Assembly (NCBI GenBank): GCA_029204225.1
Contig: CM055097.1
Location: 26,009,039-26,073,038 of the forward strand
DNA length: 64,000 bases
Reading direction: 5' to 3'
Origin: Diphasiastrum complanatum
Taxonomy: Eukaryota; Streptophyta; Lycopodiopsida; Lycopodiales; Lycopodiaceae
Shown: positions 32,979 through 45,430 of the stretch, one piece after another
Layout: every line of letters begins with the position of its first letter
Numbering within the stretch: the stretch's first letter is position 1
Translations under genes and position numbers: made by a program
The notes under the pieces: generated by a model
Databases searched by the model: none
The model's input: the letters and a program-made list of their open reading frames with translations, nothing else
What the model was told of the DNA's origin: nothing

Positions 32979-33208
32979 TGTTAGATTTATCTCATCTACT
33001 CTCCTAAATCCTATGTTAATCTGCCTCCATTCATGCTGCTACAATTTTACTTGTGTTGTCCCACAGTCTGCATATTTGAACTGTTTGTCGCTATAGTCTG
33101 TATTTTTACTCAAGAGTTTCCACAGGCGAAAAACCCGAACTGTCGTCTTTCGGGCCATCCTGAGCAACTAAGTGTTCTGCTACACTTCCAGACAGTTGCA
33201 CAGTCTAC
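32979..33208 (+). repeat. Start of a copia 3' LTR (arm A)
   Basis: Begins tgttagattta directly after a polypurine tract. The end is uncertain: tctaca at about 33,208 is a possible terminus. The arm B counterpart begins at 48,046 on the minus strand. Confidence 0.45.
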
Positions 33209-33329
33209 ATAAAGGGTACGGTAAAATCAGTGGTTTGGTGAGGTACGATGAATGCGCATGCAATTCACATCATTTTTCTTGGGGTGATTCAAGATGATGA
33301 TCTTACTAACACGTATGTGATTGTTGTTT

Positions 33330-35196
33330 CTCTTTCTTATGAAGATACATTTCATCCAAAGAGATACCACTGGCATCCATTGAGGTGGCAAGGCAAAGCT
33401 CCATCGAGACAATGTGTTTGATCAAGAAGCACTTTCCCACATCCATTCTCACCATTCAAATCATCTCACTGTGCATTTGGTAGATGAGGTGGCCATTGCA
33501 GGTACATCATATACTTGCATCAATTACCTATTCTTAGTCCATGCTAGACTATTGCTATTGTGGTGATTCCCATGTTCTCTCACTAACATTGATTCATTTT
33601 TTTAATTCAGCCACTGTCCATAGCCGTTGGATGTTTTTCTTGGAACGATTCATGAAAACATTGAAAGGCTTCATAATACAAAGAGCAAGGCCTAAGGGTA
33701 GCATGGTGGAAGGATGGCTAATGCAAGAGTCCATGGTTTACATCACAGAGTTCCTTGCTCATAGCAATCCTTTTATTCCTCGTCTTTGGGATAAGAAATA
33801 TGATGAGCGTGTTGTTGGGGAGGTTCCTCAAGGAAAAGGAGCGATCATGAGAATGAGTGAATCCTTCAGGGAGGAGGTAAATAAATTTTGCATTCTTAAT
33901 AGCGAGGAATTTATACAAAAGTGGATTTAGCTATACAAAGAGGCCAAGGCTCGTAAACAAACCGCTCGAGCCACTTTCAGGAGAGGGCATAGAAGACAAC
34001 CATACCCACCTGACCTCGCCCTTCTACCCAAGGACATGACGCTTGATTGGCTCTGTGATGCACTTAGAGAAGCCTTGGCAAACAACCAAGAAGTAACAGA
34101 GAGAGAGAGCTGGAATATGCAAGGGGATGCAATTTACATGTAAGCTATGATGATCAGCATTCACATGTTTATTAATATGTGCAATTTTGTACATGTTTGT
34201 TGTATCCCTAACACATTTAGTTCCATTTTATTTAGTACAGAAAATACAATGCATTTGTGGACGCATGGACGACACTTTCATATGGATCACATTGACAAAA
34301 ATAGAAACATGTACGATTGTGGAGTCATGGCAAATCTTACCCAAGAGAGTCGAGCAAGCAAGGTGGACAACAATTTACTTTCTTCTCAACTTGATTATTG
34401 TGGGACAATCAATGACATCCTCGAAGTTGGATTTAGGCAATTCAGCTTTTCATATTTGATGTCAAATGGTTCAAAGTTATTTGCAATGGTCCCAATGCAA
34501 CTGTCAGGAAAGATGAGAGTGGTTAGTCTGCCATTGACTCCACCAAGCTTTGGATAGATCAAAGCGACACATTTGTTTTTCATCAACAATGTGAGCAGAT
34601 ATACATTTCTTCTATGTCTTCAAGATGTCTATGCTCTTTTGTTGTCAATCAATCGATTTTTAGTGTACTAAAAAAAATGTATATTGTGTATAGTAATACA
34701 CAAGCAACTGTAAAATAGCTATGGATACTAACTACGAGTCAACGTTTATGGTAACATCGATCAATTACAGGTGGTCTTTCACCCCGATCGTTCAGATCCC
34801 AGATGATGGTACGTGATTCAAGTCGCTCCTCAAAGTAAAAGAATTTTTGAAGATAGAGATGTCGTGGATGACATGGCACTACCAGCTGATGCACCTCATG
34901 AACAAGATCGCGATGACGGATTCAATGACACAATTTTGGAGGATGATCATGTGCAAGCTTCACAAGCTAATGATGATGTTGAGTGTGATGCATCATTATC
35001 GGATGGTTCAATGACACACGACACACCTTCTCGATCTCACTCGTCGTCACCGTCGCCATTAGCATTTGAAGATCAGCTTATTAATGATGAAGCTATAGGA
35101 GATTTTTGGGTAGAATTAGAGATAGACTCATTTGGTTTGGCGGATTTGTCGCATGATGATGCGGAAAATGATAATGATGAATCACCAAATGAATGA
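33330..35196 (+). pseudogene. CACTA (En/Spm) TNP2 transposase, C-terminal half (arm A)
   Basis: The first exon part (33,340-33,515) is the start of a DUF4218 domain. A splice-acceptor-like ttaattcag precedes 33,612. The next exon carries the DUF4218 core HSRWMFFLERFMKTLKGF, QRARPKGSMVEGWL and YITEFLAHS. A premature tag at 33,928 replaces the Ser codon kept in arm B. DUF4216 follows at about 34,225-34,560 (HLWTHGRHF, LDYCGTINDILEVGF), with a frameshift after FRQF. The last exon begins after aattacag near 34,770 with VVFHPDRSDPR, a stop where arm B has Trp, and an acidic Asp/Ser-rich tail ending at 35,196. The N-terminal catalytic part of TNP2 is absent. It is inactive and older than the copia insertions. 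Confidence 0.85.
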
Positions 35197-35626
35197 GTGA
35201 GACAGTATGATGTATTTCAATTCATGTTAGATATTAATCATATTGCTCCCGGATGTAACTACACTTTATTAATTGACTAGTTGACATCGAACAAGAAGTC
35301 GATTCATGTACACAATTTGTGATCATCATTTTTTTGTGATACATAAATTGTTTTATTCACTTGTGCATATGGCAACCAAAGTTGATAGAAAATGGAATTC
35401 AATGTGTTGATAGATAACAAATTCCAAAAGTGAGATCCATTTACATTCTGTTTTATACCATGGGTTATACCAAGGGACCTTTTTTTCATTAGTCTTGGTA
35501 TTACCCTCGGTTAGCAGAGTGTCCTGGAATGCCTCTAGCCACCTGGGCTCTCTTTATAACCCTCTCTATAAATGTCTCAAAAACTAGCAACACAATTCTA
35601 GCTGTAAATTGAGGTTGATAATTGAC

Positions 35627-37930
35627 CTATTAATCTATGTGATCATCTTCAATATGTCCTAAATTTTTGAGATGAATTGACAATGTATGCTAAATTGATT
35701 GCAATGAGACAATAGAGAAGTAACACAAAGGATAATAATAATTTCTAATGTGAACACATATATACTTTGTAGCTTACATTGAGATTTTCACTTTGTAAAT
35801 CTCAATGTTTTTGGAAATGGTAGATGTGATATATGTTTTGATAAAGCTTGAAGACAGTTTGTTGCCCAATTTGAGGACAATACAAACCCTGTCGAAGCAG
35901 AAACAATGTTGTATTGCAAATAAAACACCAGAAATTTTCACACACTAAGCAATTTGCTAGGCATTTTTTTCCCTCAAAATAGATTCAGTATTCCGATGTA
36001 TATTTCGAGGCCTTCTAGTGGATTTATAACCCTCTATATATCCCTCTATATAAATGTTTCAAAACCATGTTCAAATTTGGTAGGCTTATTTCAAGGCCAA
36101 ACACCGGACCCGAGGCTTGAGCATTCCGCTCCTCTCGCGACTCATTTTAAAAACTATCTTTCAAAGAAATGCTCAAAAAAAGCCTTGGGAATCACCCATC
36201 CTCTTGTGGTGTTAATATTGAGACTTGCACAAATCTCAAAATTACTAAACATGTCTCTTATGAGCAGACATAGAACCAAAAGAGGTTCATCTGACCCTAG
36301 ATCAATGATCAATAAACGTGCAGGAAGAATCTTGAAATAGAAAATAGTAGCTCTCCTCTCGGATTTTTTGACTCATTTGAAACATTGATCCAGGTGTGTA
36401 TATGGCCAACGAACTACTTGTCAATGCCATACCTTGTTGCAATGCATAAGCATTTAGTATACATGCTTGCTTAACTGTGGACAATCGCAATCTGTTGACA
36501 CCTTGTCAAGGTGGATACAGCGACTAATCGTTGATGGGAAAAGACATAACCATCAATCATTTGTGTTTTTCATCACTTTTTAGCAGTGCTGCCTGACCAG
36601 CGAAAATGCGCACTATTTTTTGTAGTATATTCACAATTGTTGATCGCTGTCTGGCCAGCGAAAATGGCATTGGTCGCTATCTTTGAATGGAATCTATCAT
36701 ATATTATGGCTACTAATGGCCAGCAGTAGTTCGCTACCCATGAAAGACACTTTTGTGCAAAACTTGTGGGCTTTCTTGCATTGAAAACGATCATGTTGAC
36801 CTCTCAGGAAGATTCTACTACATGCATTCAGGTATGTTCTCACAAAAACTCCAGGTACTTAGACGTGTTTACAAATGATGGAATGAAATGGTTAGACGTT
36901 ATGGGTTCCATTGTTTTTGTAAGAGTATGCTGGATTATAAGTAGTGTACTTTAAGACAGTCCTTGAAACAAAATGCAATAAATTGAATTTTAATAAACGT
37001 TACTAAAACAGAAATGCATAAAGGGCACTATCAATACATATGGCCAAGGAATTATTGCACCCACGTCAAGTAAAGTAAGTTAGGGCTCACACTTATTTAC
37101 GAGTTTAAGTGTTTATTGTGGCACTGGAAAGCATGGATTTGTTTAGTACTTACCACACTCATAGAAGACTAGACACGCTTGTCTTCGGGGTCAAAATGGT
37201 ACAGAGGTACTCTGATACCCACGAGAATTTACAAACTGGACTTGTTTCACTAAAACACAATAATGGACTATAGCAAGTTATTAAATTGTCGTTTACATTG
37301 TTGAATCGGTTCAGAGTTGGGTTAATCTGAATGGCATGGATTTGCCCAGGCCAGCTTGAATGGCATGGATTTGCCCAAGCATCTATACATAGGGTCCATC
37401 GAGTACCAAATGATTCACGAATATTGATAGGTACAAGATGGCGTGGATATGACCTGTTACCAACTCCTATGGCTAAACTACACCTTTTCCACGTGTTGTG
37501 ATTGATTATGGCTTTGTCACTGTAAGCTATGTAACTGAAGTGTAACAATAGGATTACTTGCCTTACACTGATCAGTATGGCGGATGCCCTGATACTTTCA
37601 TTAGGGCAAGAACTACGATGTGGAAAAATACTTGGTGGACAAGATTGGACTAATGAATATACTTTCTAATTAAGCTGATAGTGAATCTTGTTTCAGACAT
37701 AGATGGCAACTGATGCTCAGCTATGACACATGTCTTCCTCATTGAACTAGCTCGTGCGGTTGTGTTTTGTGGGATGGTGTTAGGTAACAGCGGGTATCCT
37801 AAAACTTGCTTCACTTTATGGTGCTTTGTACTGTAAGTTCTTTTCAGCTTCATTTAAACCTGTTATGCTATAAGATGAAAGGATTCAAAGGATTTGGTCT
37901 TGACTTATTCAAGGGAGACTATGTGAAATA
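35627..37930. other. Spacer between the arms, left part: no supported gene
   Basis: AT-rich, with no coding frame that resembles a protein family. It contains a pair of similar words, ccctctctataaatgtctcaaaa (35,561) and ccctctatataaatgtttcaaaa (36,035), a repeated subterminal-type motif at 36,588-36,670, and a 27-base direct repeat (gaatggcatggatttgccca) at 37,328 and 37,357. Confidence 0.5.
36588..36670. repeat. Repeated gctgtctggccagcgaaaatg motif
   Basis: Two copies: gctgcctgaccagcgaaaatg at 36,588 and gctgtctggccagcgaaaatg at 36,647. Each contains a small hairpin (cgctg...cagcg). The words ggtcgctat and gccagcagtagttcgct follow. Close by is actattttttgtagta (36,612-36,627). Such clustered motifs are usual in the subterminal regions of CACTA and similar DNA transposons, but no matching terminus is identified. 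Confidence 0.45.
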
Positions 37931-37932
37931 TG

Positions 37933-38440
<508 letters not shown>

Positions 38441-38479
38441 TTCTAGAAAATCTCTTCATAACATTCAAGGAGCGTACAG

Positions 38480-39300
38480 AGAATTAAGAGACTAGTAAGC
38501 GAATTAAATCCCTTAGGTTAGACAATGGTGGAGAATATATCTCAACCGCATTCAATGATTATTGCCTCAACCCATGCATTGAACAATAGTTCCTAACTCC
38601 TTATTCATCTCAATCAAATGGGCTTGACAAGAGGAAGAATCATACTTTAGTAGAATCAACCAAGTGCATGCTTGCTCACACATTATTACCAAAATACTTT
38701 TGGGCAAAAGCTATTTCCATTGCATCTTACATCTAGAATAGGTGTTCAACTAAAGACCTCTATGGTAAAACTCCTTACGAAGTCTAGACAGGATCCAAAC
38801 CATCAATGAAAAACCTTAGGGTATTTGGCTGTATCACCTATGCGTAGATCTCGAAAGAGGCAAGAAAGAAATTGGACTTCCAAAGTCTCAAATCCATTTA
38901 CATTGGTTATGCTTCTTCAGACAATACCTACAAGCCATATGATCCTGATACTTGGAAGATATTCTCAGTAGGGATGTTGTCTTTATCGATGATTAGTTCA
39001 TCGATTTGAAAGGCAAGAGCAAAATTCTTGATGAACCATCAAATGCTTTTGTCATCAATATAACAATTCAAGCCTCAGGTTGGAATGTGGAGATAATCAA
39101 ACAACTATTCGACAATGAATCCAAAGAAGATGTTGTTTTTCAAGAGCAACAAAACCAAGGACCAGATAATCAGCCTCTGTCACCTCCAACTTAGATCAAC
39201 CAAAGTGCGTACACGGCCTACAAGGTACATTGATGAATCTGTCTGCTATCTAATTTAGGAATCAACTATTAGCGAAGAGGCACTAAACCAATCAGACATT
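38480..39300 (+). pseudogene. Copia integrase C-terminal fragment (decayed)
   Basis: The plus strand reads [34 protein letters not shown], a stop in SYI*NRCSTKD, GKTPYEV, then LRVFGCITYA and KSIYIGYASSDN, followed by an acidic linker (VFQEQQNQGPDNQPLSP). These are the second half of a copia integrase and the hinge to RT. Several in-frame stops and missing gag, protease and RT show a dead fragment. The sequence differs from the intact element at 24,908 and is from another copia lineage. Confidence 0.8.
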
Positions 39301-39639
39301 CAATTAATTCGACTTGGTTATGACTGGTACCACATCAGTAGTCAAAATTGACAATTTGTTGATCCAAATCAGTCGATCCAAGTTAGAGCCGAGTTCACTG
39401 GAGTTGAGGGTGACCAGGGTTTTAATGTTCGATTCGACAATTATTTGAATTGACCATTTGAGCACTTGTCAATAGATGATAGTTTGACTCTTTCGACTCC
39501 TTTGATAATTTGACTCGACAATTGACTGTCATGTAGATGCATGTCTGCAGCTTATGCAACATTGCATGTATATATGCAACAACATGAATGAATCGAAATT
39601 AACAATCGGATTTAGAAAAAAGAAAAAAGAAATCCAATA

Positions 39640-39930
39640 CCCCTCGTTAATATGGATCCATGAATGTCTTGATCTTCAGACTAGGCCATGCACAAAATCT
39701 ATTGTGTGCATCAACACTCAGTGCCTTGGTGAATACATTCACTGTTATGTCCTACGTTTGATAGGACTCCAAGCTTATCTCTCTATCGAGAATTTTACTC
39801 CTGACATAATGATATCTAATTTCAATGTGTTTACTCCTAGAATGAAATTAATTCACTCGAAATTATTATTTTTATTTTTCACAAAAAATGTTTGTTATCA
39901 TAGTCTTCCATGGTGCACTCTAAGCAATTA
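39640..39930 (-). pseudogene. Copia RNase H tail fragment (spacer)
   Basis: The minus strand reads SKHIEIRYHYVRSKILDREI, then VNVFTKALSVDAHNRF, then a tract gaggggtattgg that resembles a polypurine tract followed by an LTR start. Same family as the tails at 32,777-32,978 and 48,046-48,236. It lies convergent to the integrase fragment at 38,480-39,300. Confidence 0.75.
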
Positions 39931-41548
39931 GGACATTCACACTAGCATCAAATCTATTTGTCTTATCTCCTATGTCATATTTCCAACATTATGAATGTGA
40001 ACAAGGGAATAAATGAGAGATAGCTTCACATATGAATCGTTCGTTGGATTTGCAATGAAAGCCTAAGCCAAAATAAACCACTTAAAATCAAATTGTTTCT
40101 GATCTAGTGCTATAGCCTAGAACCACATAGTTTTGAAACCATGAAGGGTCAAATCATGATTCCAATGCAATATAATACTAGACCAAGAGGCCTATACTAG
40201 CTTCCAACTTGAGACTGATCTAGATAGAGCTCTCGACATGTGAAGTATACATTGGATGACAAGAAAAAGGTTATTAAAAACCACAAAATATGCCCTTGTC
40301 TTTATAAGAGTGTGCTTTGAGATCTTGTGAGGTCCCAAGAAACTGAGTGACAAAATCTTGAGGCCAACTAGGGGGCCAGGGCCATCTTGAACATGGATGC
40401 AAGTGTAGGCTGACATATATCACTAAAGGAGAAGCCTTAGAACTATGAGGAAGGTTCAAGCAAAGAAATATGAAGGTGGTTGACAAGTTGATGGAAAATT
40501 GCTATTTAAAGAGAGAGACCATAGAGTAATAGAGAAGGTAGGGCACACTCTCCTTGGACCCCTACCTTTGTGGGCCTAGAAAACCTACATCATGAGGGGA
40601 GCATGATGTAATAGAGAGTTTAAAATTGGATGTGTCTACATATGTGTGCATGTGTTATCCTTGTAGGATAAAATCATCACTAAGATCAATGCCCCTTGAA
40701 TAATTTAGGATTTTTTATCGGACAAATCCCCTTCCAAAAAAACACCTAACAATCACATATCTATCACTATAAGCGTCTCACAATGACACTCTTAGAATCT
40801 GCAAATACCAAATTGCAAAGTGTTGAGATATTGATAAATATCGCTGATGGAAACTTGAAAACTCTAATAACGGCAATGTGCGACCTTTTTGAATCATTGC
40901 TCAGTGGCAATATTTGAATTTTTTGCAATCAAAGACTACGTCCATGTTCCATCATCCTGCAACATTTATGTGTCATACATGGACAATGTCATTGTGAATG
41001 TGTCAAAAAACGTGACACATATAAGCATAAACATCAATCATTTCTTCATTGTATGCTCCAATTGTATTAGTGGGGTGTTTGACATGGTTGTGTTATGATC
41101 AAGTAGGTGCTCGCTGCTAAGACATGTTTCTCTTGCATATGCTATTGCTCTCCTCTATACAAATTTCTTAATATAATTTGATGTTAGTTAGGTCAAGGAA
41201 ATTTTACGGTCATTGGCTGGCTACATGCTTGATCCTCACCCCTTGTGTGAGAAAACATCCTTCTAGGAAGAATTGGATGCCAACATCAAGTATTTTTGGT
41301 GGCTCCACTTAATGCCCGTAAAACACCCTTGCATGGCTGGAACTTGGTAATTGCATTGCAATAACCGCTACTTCTCGTGGCTCCAAGTAAGCAATCAATC
41401 CCCGTCAAGAATTTAAATGTATGACACTTAGCCCAATACGCAATATGTGAATCAGCCTTCACGCATGACCTAATTTTCCTCAATAGTATCGAAACTAGCT
41501 GTATAATTATAATCGCACCCTCGATTTCCCCGAATCCACGAATACATC
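39931..41548. other. Spacer, central part: no supported gene
   Basis: Only short frames without recognisable domains. No repeat shared with the rest of the window was seen. Confidence 0.5.
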
Positions 41549-41561
41549 TATATATATATCT
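41549..41561 (+). promoter_or_regulatory. Candidate TATA box upstream of the two-exon gene model
   Basis: The sequence ctatatatatatc lies about 160 bases before the proposed ATG, followed by a pyrimidine-rich tract, which is a common arrangement in plant core promoters. Simple-sequence origin cannot be excluded. Confidence 0.35.
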
Positions 41562-41610
41562 CTCTCCCTCGCTCTCTCTCTCTCTCTCGCTCCCTCGCTC
41601 TCGCGCTCTC

Positions 41611-41697
<87 letters not shown>
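41562..41697 (+). repeat. Interrupted (TC)n followed by (AC)n
   Basis: A tc tract with scattered g and c interruptions up to 41,656, then ac to 41,697. Same order and orientation as the tract at 37,937-38,109. Confidence 0.95.
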
Positions 41698-41698
<1 letters not shown>

Positions 41699-41720
41699 TG
41701 ATCAGAAACCGCCAGCTAAG

Positions 41721-42504
41721 ATGTGCATGTGTGGCTTTTGGCCATGGATGTTCAAGCGCAAAAGCGCCATGGAGCAAGCGGACACTAATGCAGCATCGAC
41801 CGAGCCATCAAGTGTGACAAACACACAATGTAAGTTCTCTGCAGTTGAATTGAACAGCTCGTTGCGCCTTGCTTTTCATTCGGTTACACAATCGGTAATT
41901 ATCAAATACTATGTTTTGCATTTCTGAACCTACCTTTTAAGCTGCGTAGCGTGATGCAAGCTTGTCGCACTCTTCTTTGTTGACTGTTCACTAAAATTCT
42001 AAAATGCAGTAACAGGGTAGTTTGCTTTTCGTCATATGTAAGGTCATCCACTTAATACGTCAATTTGCGTGTCAATTTGCAACAGCACTGAGCAGTACTA
42101 AGAGATCACTAGATAAGTTCGCTAATCTATATATGTCGTCAACCCGCTCAAACCGATTAAGACGCTACATGTTTAATATGCTATCTCCAGGTGTAAAGAA
42201 CAATGCTTACAATAATTGCAGCTGCAACAGTTGTAAGGCTATATTAAGGTGGGATGATTCTGCTGCTTTCAAAGCTCTCAAATTAGCGCAAGCTAGAGAG
42301 CAAAGGGGTAAAAAAAAAGTGAAGGAGGACTCAATTTGGCGGGACGCAGACCAATCTCAAGCCAAAATAGACTGGAATTTCAGAACTTTCGAATATGTAC
42401 CCAGCTCTTCAAACTCGTTGCGGGATGATGAACGTACATGGAACGCCAGGAACTCGTTGCAGGATGCTGTATCTGTATATAAAGTCATGTCTAACGCTGG
42501 ATAA
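41721..42504 (+). CDS. Candidate two-exon host gene of unknown function, 175 codons
   Basis: Proposed exon 1 is 41,721-41,829 and ends at a strong donor (acacaat/gtaagt). The intron is 41,830-42,085 and ends ttgcaacag. Exon 2 is 42,086-42,504 and joins in frame, giving 175 residues. The protein starts MCMCGFWPWMFKRK and has a Ser/Thr-rich linker, a basic stretch (RSNRLRRYMF), a compact cysteine group C-S-C-N-S-C at residues 81-86, a Lys/Arg-rich segment (REQRGKKKVKED), and a C-terminus with NSLRDDERTW and NSLQDAVSVY. No known domain is recognised and no transposon protein is similar by eye. It lies in the single-copy spacer between the inverted arms. Alternative acceptors (42,009 or 42,015) put a stop directly after the junction, which favours the model given. 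It could still be a gene fragment or a chance frame. Confidence 0.45.
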
Positions 42505-44236
42505 AGTAAGCGTGCAACAACGTGAAAGGAACTTTTTCAATACCTCAAAGGGGTAAATGTTCCAGATCAAGGACAAATTTTGAGTTGGCTGGCGGAGTAT
42601 CAATGCAGTACATAAGAGTAAAGTGTAAGTAAGCATCTAGATATTAAAAATTAGATAAGATCATAAGTGAGTTTGAGATGCATTGCTAGCGCTCTTGACG
42701 GCTTCACAAGGTCTCATCAGAAGCAGTGCAGTTTTCGGTACTCAATTTTACTTCCTAGTTTTGTTGTAAGAAGAATATATTGAACATCCTAGTTTGGAAA
42801 TAGATTAGAAGATTAGTGTTAATGTGCGGAAAAGTGTAACTACTCATCCTCAACAGGCTAAAGTGCAAATGATCAGCTTATGGTTCGTGATAGGCCGCTC
42901 CCCAATTTTGCAACAAACTGGAACCATACTTCAATTTGAAACGTAGCTGTGGACTTGACAGCATTTCTAATGCAAAAACTCGTTTTCCAATTCCAAATTG
43001 TTCGAAATGCGATCTTAATTTAGGTTTGATTGACATATGCATAGGAAGGAGCTTGGAAAGAAGCGAGAATCAGGAAGGAAAATAAGAAATCAATAGGTTG
43101 ATAAGCCGAAACTGGATATGTGTGTAGGTAGTATGGCGATATTTGGGACCCATTAACTTTTAAGTCACCGTTCAATAGCAATAATATCTAAGTTGCATGG
43201 GAACAGCTAACCTTGAGTAGTGAGGTGGTAGCAAAGGTAATAAAGCACAGGTGCAAAAAAATTCAAATTATTTTGAGGACGCTTAAATGGCGCAATTGTG
43301 CTTCTCTAGAAATAGTCATCAAAAAAGAACTTTACAAAAGGTAAGATAACCCTTATTATAAATAGACAAAATGGCACTTATTATAAAGTTCTCTAATAAT
43401 TGTGCATTTCTCTAAATTATTAAAAATGTTAAAAAATTTGGAAGGCTAGAGGGCAGGGTGGCATTCCCCGGTAGTTTGAGCAATGTTACACCACGCGGAT
43501 GGTCCTCAAATGGGGGCCTCCACTATACTAACATTTCAAAATGAGTGTTTCCAAACTTAAAAAATGATTTGATTTCTTTTATAAATGAATCAAATCTACC
43601 CTTTATTTATGTTATTATCACTAAGATAATGCTTGCAAATACAAATTAATCAATGTGATTGATATATCATAAGAATCTTTGCATGTACATGGCACTCAAA
43701 TTATCAAAAAATAAAAAAACAAATAAAATAACTTAGTAGTACAAGGTATACACTAACAATGATGAATTTGTCTCAAGATAGGGTTTGTTTATAGGATTTG
43801 TGTTGAGTATCAATTTTTTTTGCAAAATTATGTATTTTATCGGATCTTTAAGTCATTTATAGATGCCACGGTGTTGTACAATCGATTTGTTGGACTATAT
43901 GGATATGTAGTTAGGCTCTACTAGAATCTTGTTAAGAAACTTGAAGTTTAAATGCACGTGTAAGTTGTCCCAAGTAAAAAAAAAATGATGCAATAATGTA
44001 TGTGAAAGATTTCAAATCAATTAAGATCTAAATCCATAAAATGATCTTGGGTTAGAAAGACAACATATCACCAATCTTGCCAATGTAGAAAAATCAGCAT
44101 CTACTCTAAAAATGAGATATGTAAAAAAATCAGCATCTACTCTAAAAATGAGATGCAAATGCTAATAGATCTTGATCAAACATGAATCAAAACATAAAAT
44201 AATGTTGTTGTTCGTACAATAACAGTAAGCTACTGT
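42505..44236. other. Spacer, right part: no supported gene
   Basis: AT-rich, without coding frames of note. A 37-base direct repeat (aaaaatcagcatctactc) occurs at 44,089 and 44,126. Confidence 0.5.
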
Positions 44237-44357
44237 ATTTCACACGTGTGGATCTAAAAATAGCATTTAATGAGCATTCTACACATAGAATTGCAAGATA
44301 CCACAAGTATAGTGCACCTATGGGTAGTAGAACCCAAGAGAACCATGTCTAAACATG

Positions 44358-44432
<75 letters not shown>

Positions 44433-44768
44433 TCCCTCTTCCCACGAGTTATATCTTTTTATAACAGGTCCAAAATCTAAATTGCCACTTGGTTACCCTC
44501 CATAATAAAATCCTACTTTTTTTGGGACTAGATTCAATGTACTCAACTTTCAAATTTGAATCTACTAAAACTCGATTTATACATTTTCCACACTTTCAAA
44601 AAGTGTTTTTTCAAATACTTTTAGACTAATATAACTTTGAAAAGTCAAACTCTAAGTCTAATATGAAATTGACCTCAAATGTGTATACGACAATTTCTCA
44701 AACTATGACCAATCTTAACTAAACTAGTGATGACCAATCTTAACTAAACTAGTTGATGATATCTCACA
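44237..44768 (-). repeat. Copia LTR (minus strand), probable 3' LTR
   Basis: On the minus strand it begins tgtgagatatc immediately after the tract gaagagggag, the same arrangement as at 28,857 in the intact element. The lower boundary is uncertain, near the G-box palindrome cacacgtgtg at 44,241. It includes the (GA)n tract at 44,361-44,430 and a 28-base direct repeat (gaccaatcttaactaaacta) at 44,702 and 44,730. Confidence 0.55.
44361..44430 (+). repeat. (GA)n microsatellite inside a copia LTR
   Basis: Seventy bases of ga repeats. Confidence 0.98.
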
Positions 44769-45272
44769 CTCCCTCTTCAACTAGTTTTAGCTTAACCATA
44801 GAACTTTTATCCAACTTTAGAATGATCTCCATTCTAAGTATAGACCTCTTTTCCAAGGTTCTAAAGTAGCTTTCATAATTGATATAGAGAATAGTGTCCA
44901 CTTGGGATGATTCACTATTTCTTACATCAATTTTACATGTCAAGATGTAACTAGAACATGAAGAACCAAATAGAATGTCTTTGATGTCACAATAGAAGCA
45001 CTTGAGCTTTGATCTATCTTTCTTTTTGGCATTTGAAGAAGCATCCCCTTGATCTTGCCCTTTAGACCACTTGCTTTTGCACTTGCCCATGAATTTGCCC
45101 TTAATGAACATAGCCTCCTCTCCAACTTGGGATGTTGATGAAGATCCACCTCTTGCTTGAAGCCTATATTCTTCATTGATCAAGATCTCTTGAAGATCAA
45201 TCAAAATTGGAAAAGTCTTTTGAATAGCAAGACTTTGAACAATGTTAGCATGAGCATCCAACAATCCATTCC
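44769..45272 (-). pseudogene. Copia gag fragment fused to the extreme pol C-terminus
   Basis: Reading the minus strand, NGLLDAHANIVQSLAIQ, LIDLQEILINEEYRLQ and a knuckle start (KLKCFYCDIK) match gag of the intact element (NGLLNEHANLVQSFAIQ). About 60 residues later the frame ends KLKLVEEGV, the same tail as the pol ORF at 28,861 (NVEEGV), directly before the polypurine tract. Everything from the second half of the knuckle to the end of RNase H is deleted, yet the frame stays open to the stop at 44,764. The N-terminal half of gag is missing at 45,272, where the strand of the copia sequence switches. Confidence 0.75.
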
Positions 45273-45430
45273 TTTCAAGAATGAAGAAATTTGGTGGATA
45301 GATAGTGGGGCTAGTTCCCATATGTCTAGCTCGAGAAACTCTTTCACAAGTCTCATGCCATATCTAGGTGCAAAAAGATCAATCTATATTGCTAATGATG
45401 TAGAGTGTAGAATTGAAGGGATAGTCAATT
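45273..45430 (+). pseudogene. Copia protease fragment, opposite strand to the adjacent gag
   Basis: The plus strand reads EIWWIDSGASSHMSSSRNS, FTSLMPYLGAKRSIYIAND and VECRIEGIV, with the D-S-G-A active-site motif of copia protease. It begins where the minus-strand gag ends, giving a head-to-head arrangement inside what was one element, and it stops where arm B begins (about 45,424). Confidence 0.75.

Larger units (their letters stand above)
21621..35626 (+). repeat. Arm A of a large inverted duplication
   Basis: Matches arm B (45,424-63,105) in reverse orientation across the unidentified block, the LTR, the coiled-coil region, a copia tail and a CACTA TNP2 fragment. The outer border is at gtcactttgagactgg (about 21,624), whose complement ends at about 63,105. 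The inner border is at cacaattctagctgtaaattg (about 35,600), whose complement is at about 45,435. Without the copia insertion (23,081-29,511 plus one TSD copy) the arm is about 7.57 kb. Over some 140 bases around 29,700-29,850 I counted 8 mismatches and one 11-base gap against arm B. Confidence 0.85.

Noticed and set aside
33718-33918. A minus-strand 66-codon frame that recurs at 47,096-47,296
   Set aside because: It is conserved only because it is antisense to the duplicated TNP2 exon.
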